From: Linum tenue
Lineage: Eukaryota; Streptophyta; Magnoliopsida; Malpighiales; Linaceae
NCBI GenBank assembly: GCA_946122785.1
Contig: CAMGYJ010000011.1
Span: 37,040,513-37,104,512, forward strand
Direction: 5' to 3'
DNA: 64,000 nt
Both the position numbers and the translations under genes were made by a program. This document shows, piece by piece, positions 50,337 through 62,200 of the stretch (position 1 is the first letter of the stretch; every line of letters begins with the position of its first letter). The notes beneath the pieces are model-generated. The model searched no databases. It was given only the letters and a program-made list of their open reading frames with translations, and was not told the origin of the DNA.

Positions 50337-51474
50337 TAGGGCTGGGAATCCGGTCCCGGTTTTTCGGTCAAACCAGAAACTGGCCAATTAAAACCGTGTC
50401 GGTTGAAACTGGAAACTGGAAACCAGATCCCAACCAATCCAATCCAGTTGCCGGTTGTAGTTCCCATAGGCCCGGTGCAATCCGGTTAAAACCGGAAAAA
50501 CCGAATAGCAACAAATAAATAAATGTCAGCCCCCAGCCCAGCCCGCTAAATCACAACCCATCCCCAGCCCACCTCACTTACATAACAGCCCAGCCCACGG
50601 TCCCTTTCCCAAACCCTAATCGATCCAACTTCTTTGTTCTTCTCTCCCCCTCTGACGCTCAAACTTCTCTCATTCCCAATCACAGAGACACAGACCCACA
50701 CACGAAGAGGAGGAGAAGGAGAAAGAAAATCCAAGCTCTTATCATCGCTCAATTGGCTCCCTTCATCACTTTGCCGACTGTAGCCACTCCGCCACCAGAA
50801 CTCGCCAGACAGCGACGACGAGGGCTAGGAGATCTGATCGATCGGCACGCGACGGCCGTGACGACGTGGAGATCCGATCGATCAACACGCAACGACAGCG
50901 ACGACATGCCTCTCCTATACAGAGTTCGCATGCTCCCTATCTAGCTCGATCTCCCCTTCCCGGCTCTTGCGACTTCAATCGATTCACCATATCCAACTCT
51001 TCTCGCCTCTCTAACTTCAATCGAGCTCATCGTTAGGGCGAGCCAGAGTAGTGCTTGAGTGAGAAGAAGGCGATGCTTATTTTGTGTTTTGTTTGATCCA
51101 GAAGAGGGAGAGGGAGAGGGAGAGGAAGAGGGAGAAGAAGAATCGCCAAGGTAGATTAAAAGAAGGATACGGTGGATTTTTTGGGAAGTAGGAATAGATT
51201 AGGGATTGTACGTGTGGTTGGTAGGAGAAGGCTAATGAGATTTTTTGTTATTGAAACAGCTGTGTTTTTTTTATATATAAAAATGACATTATTTTGGGAT
51301 TGAATAAAGGAGATCCGGTTTTTGGGTTGAAACAGGATCAATCCCGTCCGTTCATGGTTAAAATCTTGTACCAACCCAATCCCGTCTACGGTTGGGCATA
51401 TGACCAATTCGGTTATAAAAAAACCGGGTCAATCCGGTCCGGTTTAAACCAAACCGGACAGTTTCCCAGCCCTA
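50337..51474. mobile_element. hAT-type element with gene-like interior, 1138 bp
   Basis: The terminal repeats TAGGGCTGGGAA and TTTCCCAGCCCTA are flanked by a perfect 8-bp duplication, TTGTGCAG (50329-50336 and 51475-51482). Subterminal CCGGTTTAAACC-like words are typical of this group. The middle (about 50545-51140) is GC-rich with a CCCAAACCCTAATCG leader-like start and coding-like composition, but no protein is recognised and no transposase is present. It may carry a captured host promoter and exon. Confidence 0.87.
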
Positions 51475-51479
51475 TTGTG

Positions 51480-52222
51480 CAGCATGCTTTAGGTCTACCA
51501 ATTAGAAAGGCTAAATCCACAAACTTAAACCCAATCTAGCTGCAGGCTTAAGCCCATACGAAAGAAGTTTGAGCTAAAAATGAGCCCAATCTTAGACAAC
51601 AGTAACCTTGATTTAACTTTATATATATTAACTTTATTGGTTAATTTCCACTTTAATGTACTTTAACCGATAAACTGATAAATTGTCCTTTTCATTGTTT
51701 TGATACAAATATCGATCAATTTGAAGGAGCAAGATTTAGATGGCAACGAAGGATATCCACGTTAGAAGTATAAACCACTCATTTTATTCTAGGATATTAA
51801 CTTGAGCAGTGAACGAATATTAGGAATGATATGAAGACTTTAGTTGTTTGGATCACTAATATTATAAAATGATGACACTATAAGCCAATCTACAAAATAC
51901 TATAAGCCAATGAAAAAAAAGTCTTTGCCACGCCAGCCTGTGCTGGAACGGCCGCACGGTGCTGAAGGGCTTTATTGACAATTCTGAATCCTCTCTTCCT
52001 CGCCCTCTCTCTTCCAATAACCGATCCCTACAAATCGGAGAAAATATCAGGAGGGAACTTATTTTCCTTTCTTTTTTCATAATCTCTCTCCTCTCTGCAA
52101 AAGAAAGAATACAGTCAGAATCAAATGATTTCAAAGAGGAAAAAAAAAATCAGAAGAATGAATCCAAAAAAAGACAGCACGGTAATGTGACAAAATGTTG
52201 GTTTCATTAGCAACCCAAATTT
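51480..52222. other. Intergenic DNA, no gene recognised
   Basis: AT-rich between two hAT-type insertions. Short open frames at 51862-52210 lack domains. Confidence 0.35.
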
Positions 52223-52230
52223 GTTATAGG

Positions 52231-52674
52231 TAGGTATGACAATTTCGACCTGACCCATTTTCCCAAACTGTTTGGGATGTTTTGGGGCGGGCTGAGCTAG
52301 GGTACTCTCATTGGCCCGACCTGCCCTGACCCGCCCCATTCTTGGCTCGTTATTGCCTAAATTATATGTAATCTTAGTCAAATTACTTAGTATTTTCCTT
52401 TTATTACATAATATTTTCGCTATAATAAAGATATAAATTGGTGAAAACCTCAATTTCTCTAATAATTTGACTACATTTATCATATTATGTTTTGTTTTCT
52501 TAGTTTTATAGTGAAAATTACGAATTTTCTAATGTGTTTCATATAAATTGCATTACCATTGGGTCGACCTGCCCCGACTTGCGACCCATGATAAAATACC
52601 CAATCTAAACTCGACCTGTCACGAGGCAGGTATGGGCATCGAGATACCCGTCACCTGCCCCATTGTCATTCCTA
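52231..52674. mobile_element. hAT-type MITE, 444 bp
   Basis: Ends TAGGTATGACAA and TTGTCATTCCTA, with the 8-bp target duplication GTTATAGG at 52223-52230 and 52675-52682. Subterminal words such as GACCTGCCC and CCTGACCC mark it as a relative of the other TAGG-ended elements. Confidence 0.88.
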
Positions 52675-52713
52675 GTTATAGGATCATATTCACTCAATGA
52701 GAATCAAGTTATA

Positions 52714-52919
52714 ATTCACATCTTAGATTGACTATAATAAACTCGATGATATTTCCATCCGACGTAGAGCAAAGGGGAACCGAACCCTGCAATGATTATA
52801 AGAGCCCAAGCTTAGTTAGACGACATAATATAGTGGCTTAAAGATCATATTCCTCGAGAGCCTTTATGTCTACTACTACTTTGCTTCAGACTAGTATATA
52901 GTCAATCTAAGATGTGAAT
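52714..52919. repeat. Short element or palindrome with 23-bp inverted ends
   Basis: TTCACATCTTAGATTGACTA at 52715 and its reverse complement ending at 52918 are perfect over 22-23 bp and about 160 bp apart. No target duplication was found, so the class is open. Confidence 0.55.
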
Positions 52920-53249
52920 GTTACTAACTTACATTAACAAAGGAAAAAAATAAAAACTAAACTATCCGAACGGAAAAGCACTAGGGAAGAGGTGTTGTTT
53001 AGAGTAAAATACCTGTATGATTAGATCGAAAATTGATTGAAATAATCCAAACAACGTTGACCTCTATTCTCATTTGATGTGAGGAATCACTAAGCTTAAT
53101 AATCAAGTCAAAAGTTATGCACTCAATCACTATTCTAGGTAGGCGAATCGGCTTAAAAGTCAGGCAATCAACTAGGTACCTAGAGAAATAGAGCTAGATT
53201 TATCTAATGAGTTTTACCAATGAGCAAATAAAACCGGGTTAGATCAGGT

Positions 53250-55370
53250 CTTTAAGACCTCTTTTTTAAAAAAGATCTTAAACCCCTTTCAACCAATAGG
53301 AGAAAGAGAGAGAATGATTATTAATCATTGGGTAACTACCTACCTAATACATTAAAGGGTAAGAGAGGAATATACAAAATATTTAAAGATATTATTAATT
53401 AAAATTAAAATGGCGAAAACGATTTTTGAAAAAATACAATTCTCCTCCCAACCCTAAAACTTCCCACCGCCGCCGTCCTCCTCGTCGATCTTCAACGGAA
53501 CTGCTCCATCGTCCGGCCATGACTCCCTCGTTCGTAGTCCGGCCGTGACTCCCTCGTCCGTAGTCCATCCTCTCCGCCGCAACCGCTGTGAATTCCTCCG
53601 ACACCCCTGCTGCTTTTGTGGTCCAATGTCATCCAGTTTCCCGACGAATCCTTTATTCTGGCCGTGCCAATACTCCGACCATGAACGACGTCTTTTGGTT
53701 GACCATTCGGCGCAAACATAGAACATGCAGTTCCATTTGAGTTTGGTGTGAAAGCTTTTTATGTTGTTTGGGTTGTATATATTGTTGAAAGGTTGATTGT
53801 TCTCGTTGGCATTGCTTTTCTTTGATATTTTTTATGTTAATAGCGTAAATAGAAATGTTGATAAGAGATGGAAAAAGTTTATATGTACTGGTGATGTCGT
53901 TGTACTACTAGTTAATATTTTCAATAATATTATTAATAATTGTCTCGTGGCCAGTTAGTAGGGTAATAAGATATTTTAATAACGATGTTAATCTTATTAA
54001 AAAATGTAACTTGAGTGTGTTAAAACGTTGATGGATAATTTTGGTTGATAATGATTTTAATAATGTTGTTTGGAAATGTTAATAAGGGATGACAAAATTC
54101 ATTTTTGCTGTTGATCGTGTTGTCATAGCGATGACGTTACCGATTAATAATTACAATAATACAATTGATAATAGCCGCCCAATCGGTTAATAATGTCCAA
54201 TAATATGGGTTGATGACGTGGTTTATTATTGTTAAAACTATAACTTTTATTTGTTAATAACAGTATCGAAAATATTGATATTACTGGTTAATAAGATGTT
54301 TTCATAATGTTGTTCAATATTATTAAAGAATGTAACTTGAGTGTGTTAATAATTGAAATAATATAATTAATAATATTTGCATGGTCGGTTAATAATGTAC
54401 AATAATATTGGTTGATAATGTGGTTTATTATAGTAAAAACTGTAACTTTTATTTGTTAATAACGATATAAAAAACATTGAAATAAATAACTGTTCATTGT
54501 TAAATTTTTATAATTTACGTTGAAAAATGACAAGATCTCGTCGATAATAATTGTATAAACAACCAAAACAATATCTATGAACAGGTGACACTGTTTTTGT
54601 ATTTTGTTAATAATATATCAAATGAACGTTTAATTCTACCTTCATAAACGTTAATAACATTAAGTTACCTTGTTAACAATTGTCTCAAAAATGTTAATAA
54701 ATTAACCTAATAATGACCCATTAAATGAAACCCGAAACTTTTTAATAATAACCTGAAACCTATTGATATGTTGATAATGACCCGAAACTTATTGATGACC
54801 AACGGAAATCACGTCCGGGAAACGCTAGGGAAAAAAGGAATAGGTTGCCGTTGCTCGTGCGATGAAGAAGAACACCGGGGCCGGAAAGCTGCACGATCAG
54901 GCTGCTGCTTGTGCGACGGGGAACAGGGCAACAGGCTGGGGAAGCCGGTAAGCTGCTGATGTGGGACGCCGCAACGTCGGGAAACACTGGGGAGTGGGGA
55001 CAGAGCGCGGCCTAAAGGGAGACTGGTTTTAGGTTTTCGGCGAACAAGAAGCTACGACGCTGACGGCGGAGACGGCCGGATACTGCTGACGAAGGGACAG
55101 TCGGAAAACATAAACTAAGAATCCCTGGTGGCGGAGACGGCTGGTGACTGCTGTACATGTTGAGGAGAGTATCATGTTACGTCGAGAGGGAGAAAAACCG
55201 ACGGGTCGGGACGTGGGTTTCAAAAATAGTAGGGTTTATTATTCATATTTTATATTATTCATAATTCCCAGTATACCCTTGACAACTAATAACTCCTCAC
55301 TAACTATCTAAACTCAAATCAGCCAATCACAACACTTTAAGATCCTCCTTAATAAAGAAGGTTTATTTGT
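53250..55370. mobile_element. Insertion of about 2.1 kb with weak inverted ends
   Basis: The uninterrupted copy near 63505 (ATAAAACTAGTCTAGATGAAG) shows that this block was inserted. Its ends are loosely inverted: ACCTCTTTTTTAAAAAAGAT.. near 53259 against ACCTTCTTTATTAAGGAGGA.. on the minus strand from about 55367, both followed by GATCTTAAA. Inside are two GC-rich, coding-like segments (53450-53725 and 54790-55235) separated by AT-rich repeats. No transposase and no clear target duplication were found, so the class is unknown. Confidence 0.55.
53900..54500. repeat. AT-rich tandem repeats with TTAATAAT motifs
   Basis: GGTTAATAATGT..CAATAATAT..GGTTGATAATG-like blocks recur near 54190 and 54393, and TGTAACTTGAGTGTGTTAA recurs near 54005 and 54321. 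No coding function. Confidence 0.65.
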
Positions 55371-55736
55371 ATTCCAAATGAAGCAATTTTCATCTCAAAT
55401 AAACTAATTTATGTGTATTCCAATCTTGACCTAATTAGACAGTATCGCTCACCCCTATTCTCATTTAATGTGATTATGAGAGGAATCACTAAGCTTAATA
55501 ATCAAGTCAAAATTTAAGTACTAAAAACAGCTTATCCAATGTTAAGATGCTTTAAGCGGTAGTCGGGTTGCTGCGAATGGGCGGAATTCGAATTTTACCG
55601 ATCGGGATTCGCTCCCCAATCGCCGCGTCGGGTTGATTGTGCAACCAGCATCAATGGTTCTGGTAAATCTGTTGTTTCTGGTGGTTGTTGGAGGAATGAT
55701 CACCATTCACCGGCGACAAGTTATAGCTTATATATG

Positions 55737-56799
55737 CAGGCTCGGCCCAGACCCTGTGCTGGTCTGACCCAGAGCACAAGGTCTCAATATCTTGGGGCCT
55801 CAGTCTGGAGGCGGAGCTAGAGTCAACTTGGGCCTTATAGGCGGGGGAGTTGCGAGCCCAACATAAGCCCTCCGAGAGGCGAGGCGGATCCAGAGGCAAC
55901 TCATCTGCCCATCACGAAAACCATATTTACAAGACCAAGGAGAACCAACAGAGATAGGAATCTAACTTTGAACCTCCTTTTCATTAAAAGGGAGTTCAAA
56001 CCACTGAGCTGGAATTCACTTTATGAATTTATACTAACAACTAAAGTATTTGAGAGCTCTCTTATCCTCTTTCCCAAAATTTCTCAATTTTCTAATACCA
56101 TCCAACGCCTAAATATTAATTATTCACACCAAATTCTAATTAACTCCTAATCAATGTCCATCCCTACTATCCAGACTCCTAATCAACTTGTTTTAAGTTA
56201 TAATAAAAAAATTTCTTTTGCAGGGAACTTAATCTTGATCGAAAATTTGGAATCATTAATCTTTGGTTATAATTTTCAATTATGTGAATCCAAAAATTTG
56301 AAAAAGGTAGTTCTAAGCGTAAAAGAAAACAGAAAATTGAGGAGCCTGAATACTACTAGCCGATCTTGATGGCGATTCAAAAATTGAAAGTGAAGCTCAA
56401 TCTTTGACACAAAATGAACTTCGATGGTGTTGAGTTTATTGTTTCATTAGTTATTTGGTATGAAATGTTGCACTCAACAAATTCGGTTAGTAAATATTTA
56501 CAATCCAAAAATATGCTTATTGATAATGCTATTTTAGAAATAGATAGATTGATTTCGTTTTTCAAAAGATATAGAGAAGATGGACGGGCTAATAGAGGAT
56601 TACATTTTAAAAAATACTATATGATTGTTACTTTTGAATAATGATAGATAATATTCTTATTTTTGTAATCATTTTATGAATTTATGTAATTTTATTATTA
56701 GTATTTAATAATTATTATTTTTAATAAATTTAGAGAACAAATTTTTGGTCACATTTTAAATTGTCGAACAGGGCCTCCGAATATTATGGGACGGCCTTG
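55737..56799. mobile_element. hAT element of the CAGG...CTTG type, 1063 bp, nested in the LINE
   Basis: An 8-bp target duplication, TATATATG, is present at 55729-55736 and 56800-56807. The ends CAGGCTCGGCCC and, on the other strand, CAAGGCCGTCCC are imperfect inverted repeats. A fragment of a TTF/DUF4371-type hAT transposase lies inside. Clearly shorter than an autonomous element. Confidence 0.75.
56414..56641 (+). pseudogene. Fragment of a TTF-type (DUF4371) hAT transposase
   Basis: A 75-codon open frame contains VSLVIWYEMLHSTNSVSKYL and LIDNAILEIDRLISFFKRYR followed by EDG, which recalls the region of plant TTF-type zinc-finger/hAT transposases after the DUF4371 start. Zinc finger, catalytic acids and the C-terminal dimerisation domain are absent. 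It agrees with the hAT borders around it. Confidence 0.6.
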
Positions 56800-57702
56800 T
56801 ATATATGCCAAGGATAACAGAGACCGGTGGTCATCTAGTTGATCTTATCATTCATGCTGCGGATCAACAAGATAAGAATTCATCAGCCACAAGTCCAACT
56901 GTGAGGAGAAATTCCTGAAGGAAGCAAGTTCAGCTGATCTATGCTTGAGCGGGAAATTTATAATTCTAGGATTTAGCGGGAGCCACCGGTAACAACTTTA
57001 ATTGTACTTTCTATATAATTCCTAGACGTCGCTTCCAGTTTACACTCCTTCCCCCTTATATGACGAATAGTTCTCTTCCGGCGATCTCCTCTAATAGCTT
57101 CGGTATCCCCTCTCTGTCCTCATTAGACGGGAAGATTGTTTTTAGCGACCGATCTAAGGGTGCGGTAAGTTCTATCGCCGGTACTGACTTCTCCGGTGAC
57201 CGACGGCGCCGTGATTAAAATTGGCTTGAGGAGCCATTATTTCTCGTGGGCGAGATTTAAGAGGAGAGAGACTCTCCTCAAAACAGTAATTGTCGTAGAT
57301 GATATTTAGTCCCTGAGATTATATTTAAGGAAATTAATGGGCCTTCATCAATCAATTTAGAATTATCAGGCTAATAATTCCTTGAATTATGCTCCCTCAT
57401 TTATGTTTGGACCGTTTCTTTGGAGCCTGTCTCTTGTTCAACGGGTGTGTAGTTAGTGCCATATTTGAGACGTTTGGCCCCATCTCAGGCGCAATTCAAG
57501 CCCTTTCTTTTTGGGCTTTAATGATAAGACTTCCCACCTCTCATTGATGGGACTACTTATAACCCCATTCTTTCATCCCAATGACCAAGCTATTCGAACC
57601 CTTTCCCCAAAACTCCTTAGCCTTCCAAAGTCGGCTATTCTTCCCCTGTTCCTCTTTCAGAAAACAAAAATAGAGTCTTCCCCTCCCTTTCTCAACAATC
57701 CA

Positions 57703-59139
57703 ATGGCTGCTCTTGTGGAATTTACAGATGAGGTTCTGGAGGCTGGGCTGAACAGAGCTAGACATAGTCTTGTTGGACGTCTCCTCTGCTCATCCCATCC
57801 ATCCCGAATAAGAGCTCAACACATGGCTAATAACATCTGGGCCAAAAGAGCAGTGGTAACGATATTTGATGTCGGATTCGGACTCTTCCAATTCGTCTTT
57901 GCTAACCAAGTCGATTACAATGAGGCACTCGGAAAGGCTCCTTGGTTCATCCAATCGAAAATCCTCACATTCAAAAAGTGGGAGACTCCCTCGGAAGAAC
58001 TATTCCAGGATTTGGCTCGGGTGCCATACTTGGTGCAACTCTAGGATTTACCAGAGGAGTATCGAACTGTGGCTCTCGGCGCTCTGCTGGCCTCAAGGCT
58101 TGGTACTGTGGAGGATGCGGCCATGTACACAGTCTGGGAGAGCCCGGGATGCGTATTCAAAGCACGAGTCAACATTGATGTATCCGCTCCACTTGAGCAT
58201 AGACTGGAAGCAAAAAAGAGGAATCCGGATGGATCGGCCGGACCTTCCTTCTGGGTTTCCCTTAGATATGAAGGAGTCAAGACAGTTTGTTATCGATGCA
58301 GAAGAATTGAGCAAAATCAGCACAATTGCCCTTTCGAGCTAATTGCAAGAGACGATGGTTTCGGCCCGGATATCATTGGCAATAAAACAGGGCCAAAAAT
58401 CAACGAATTTTCCTATGCCTCGATTTGGAATGGTGGGCGGGGTAGAGGCTCCAATGTCTGGAGACAAACCGGGCAAGCTACGCGTCGCCAAGCAGGAGCG
58501 AGATTACTCCTGGAAGCTCCACCGACCTGTCAAAATCAGGAACGAAGTGCTCTGTCCTTCTCTGCTTCGGCGGCAGGCAGGGGCAACCCGAGAGTAAGAA
58601 GAGGAAAAGGGCAGGCCCGTCCCTCCAATCCTCCAAAAGCCCATCGTAGTTCAAGCCCAAGAACAATGAATGGGGGCTGCTTGATCGGGCTTAAAAGAGG
58701 AGGTCTTGATTTAATTCCTGGGCCAAGCAGAAGGGCCTGCTCCATTAATCAGGAAACAAGAAGTTCCGCCATCAATGGGCCTGAAGAGGAGCCCAATACC
58801 GGAAACTTCAATGGGCAAGGAAGCTGTGTTCCGTTGTTGGAAAACCCAATCCCTTTGCAAGCGCACGAGCCAACCAAATCTTTTGGGCTAGATAACTTAT
58901 TTTGTGATGAAAATCCCGAATTTTTATTTGAAGATTTGGATGAAACTAATCCGTTTGGATATCAAGGAGAAATGGGCTTTCTAAATCTCAAGGCCCACTT
59001 ACTGTCTTCCGAAACTGCAGTATCATGCTCTCCGATTGGTCCAGTTGAAAATGGGAAGGCAAAAGGTAAGGCCATTCTGATAGAATCATCGGGATCACCT
59101 ATTGTCTACACTCGAAGAAATGTGGGAATTTGTATTTAG
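57703..59139 (+). pseudogene. LINE ORF1: DUF4283 and CCHC-type nucleic-acid-binding protein, one stop
   Basis: I chose ATG 57703 (MAALVEFTDEVLEAG) because the DUF4283 domain starts directly after it; an in-frame ATG at 57511 would add an unlikely extension. The domain includes LVGRLLCSSHPSRIRAQHM and FQFVFANQVDYNEALGKAPW. A TAG at 58042-58044 interrupts the conserved VPYLVQL.DLPEEYRT segment, and the same frame continues to 59139. The zinc knuckle region (CYRCRRIEQNQHNC, about 58290-58331) has glutamine where histidine is expected. The C-terminal third is low-complexity and proline-rich. ORF1 proteins coat LINE RNA. Length to the end is 478 codons. Confidence 0.82.
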
Positions 59140-59227
59140 GAACCGGAAGAAGGCGTGGTGGATTCAGCTCCTAAGAACGCAAAAAAAGGGTGGAGGAAGC
59201 CAACCCCAAGTGGCCCCAAACCGATAA

Positions 59228-62200
59228 ATGAATGTTTTCGCATGGAATTGTCAAGGTGTGAAGAGTCCCTTGACATTCCAAACACTCAAAACTCATCGTT
59301 GTTTAGCTAAATCGTTCCTTTTCCTAAGTGAGACAATGTCTTCAAGGAGTACGGTGTCATCTTTTATTTCCTCGTTAGGATTTTCTGATTGTCACATTGT
59401 TGATCCTACCGGTATGTCGGGAGGATTAGTCTTTGCTTGGCCACGTTCGGCCTCAGTGTCTGTTATTGGGTCCACCCCCTTTTTTATTGCAATTTCCATC
59501 ATCAATAATAACTCCTCTTTCTATGGTGTGTGTCCTCGTTTCGTTTTAATTGGAGTTTATCTTTCTTACGTCATTTCGAAGAGACAAGAACAATTAGAGG
59601 AAATAAAACGATTTACGTCCTACATTTCTGATCCATTCCTAATCATAGGGGATGTCAACTGCTCGCTATTTCCATCAGAAAAACTAGGAGGTGCAACTTG
59701 GCGTATGGACAAAACGCGTCCTTTGTGGGATTTCCTTCATCAAACGGGTCTTTTTGAACCCCCTTTCCAAGGGCCTAAGTATACTTGGACGAATCGAGGC
59801 AGGAATGGGATCACAATTGAGCAAAGAATTGATAGAGTTTTTGTCTCACCCACTTGGATGAATTTTTGGCCAAACTCTTCCTTATACCATCTCTCTGATA
59901 GAGGCTCAGGTCATCGACTTCTTCGACTGACTACTATTGTCATGACTCCTCACTTTAAAAGGCTATTCAAATTCAATATTCGTTGGACTTCAATGCCAGA
60001 GGCTGAGCTAATTATTAGCTACGTTTGGGGCTTACAAGTTATAGGCTCTGTACAATATTGTCTATTCTCTAAACTGTTGCGAGTAAGGCACTCCCTAGTG
60101 GAATGGTGCAAAGGTGGTCAATCCAACTCAGCTAGATTGATTAACGACCTTAATTCTGCTTTGGAAAAGGCCAGTAATGAACAAATGGTGGATTAGAATT
60201 TAATCCGATCCTTGGAAGAGAACTTGTCCATCCAATATAAAAGAGAGGAGATATATTGGAAGCAGAAGTCTCGTACTAATTGGTTAAAAGTGGGGGATAA
60301 AAATTCTGCATATTTTCACCTAGTTACATCTTCAAGGCATCTAAATAACATTATTTGGGGACTTGAGGATGAAAGAGGAAACTGGTGTACTTCAGAAATA
60401 GAAAAATGTGACATAGACAAGAGATACTATCAAGAGCTTTTTCAAAGTCAAAACCCGAGCAGGATAAATCTTTCCAACCTAATATTCACAAACTCCCTTA
60501 CAGAAGAGTAGAATCTGGAACTAATAGCTCCTATCACCGCAGAGGAAATAAAAACAGTAGTCTTCAGCCTGGGCAAAACCCAAGCGCCAGGTCCAGACAG
60601 GTTCACAGCCGGCTTTTACCAACATTATTGGCACTTAGTTGGACAAGACGTTACCCAGGCAGTTCTAACGTTCTTTCATACTGGAAGACTGTTGAGAAGC
60701 TTTAATCGAACTTGGATTTCAGTAGTGCTGAAAGGGTCGGAAGTTCGTACTATGAAAAATCTCAGGCCCATTAGCCTTTGCCAAGTGGTTTATAAGATTA
60801 TCTCCAAGATACTAGCTAATAGGCTTAGCAAGGTTTTGCCGTCAATTATTTCTCATTCCCAAAATGGGTTCATCAAGGATCGCCAGATTACTGATAATAT
60901 TATGATCAGTCATGAGATCACCCACCATCTTAAAACCCTCTATTCAGGGTCGAAATGTTGGATGGCCTTAAAACTAGATATGGAGAAAGTTTATGATCGT
61001 ATTGAGTGGCCATTTCTTTTTGAAATGATGAAGGAATTAGGGTTCAATAGACAGTTCATATCCTGGATTCAGGAGTGTGTGTCCACTGTCTCTTATTCCA
61101 TTTTCGTCAATGGCTCCCCTTCAGAGTATATCAGACCTTCGAGAGGACTACGACAAGGTAACCCTCTATCTTCTCTGCTATTCGCTATATGCACAGAGGG
61201 TTTCTCTGCAATGATAAATCAAGCAGTATCTTTGGGATCCTTGGAAGGAGTAAGGATTTGTCAGAACTGTCCCATGATTTCTCACTTCTTCTTTGCTGAT
61301 GATTCTTATCTGTTCGTACAAGCTTCCCACGCTTCTTGTTCGAATTTATTATCTTTGTTTCAAGACTACGAAAGGATTAGTGGACAGAAAGTTAACCTAT
61401 CCAAATCGGCAATACTTTTTAGTAGAAATACTAAGAGTGAAGATGCAAGCCTCATGGGATCACAATTGGGAGTTGGGGCTATAGGATAACAAGACTCTTA
61501 TCTAGGTCTACCCTCTCTAATACCAAGAACCAAAAAGGATACGTTCCTCTATATTGAGGAAAAGATGGGTAAGAAATTGCAAGGTTGGAAACAACGTACT
61601 CTGTCCAAAGCGGCTAAGGACACTCTAATCAGAACCTCAGCAACTAATATACCAGTTCATGGTATGTCGTGCTTTAAGTTACCAATTGATTGCTGTAGAC
61701 GCTTAAATGGCCTGTTGGCAAGGTTTTGGTGGGGTTCTGCTAATAATTTTTATCATCCAATCCACTGGATTTCATGGAAAGGTCTTTCCCAAAGTAAATT
61801 TCATGGAGGATTAGGCTTCAGGGATTTTAGAGCTTTTAATCAAGCTCTTTTAGCGAAACTTTGTTGGCGCATTTGGGAAAACCCTGACTCACTCATTAGC
61901 CGCTTGTATAAAGGAAGATATTTCAATGACAACTCGATTTTGAAAGCCTCCATTGGCTCGAATCCATCTTGGGGATGGAGAAGCATTATCTATGGGCGCG
62001 AGCTACTCGTGCAAGGATTACGATGGCAAGTAGGCAATGGAAATGACATAGAAGCCTTCAAAGACAATTGGATATTAGCCGATAAACCATGCCCTCCTGA
62101 GCTTAGGCGGCAAGCAGATAATAATAATCCAAGGGTGTCCTTTTTCATCAGAGAAGGACAAAGGGAATGGCATGTCCCTAGATTAAGGCACTGGTTCAAA

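Noticed and set aside
57511..57702. N-terminal extension of LINE ORF1
   Set aside because: The sequence before ATG 57703 has no ORF1 similarity and looks like 5' UTR that happens to be open.
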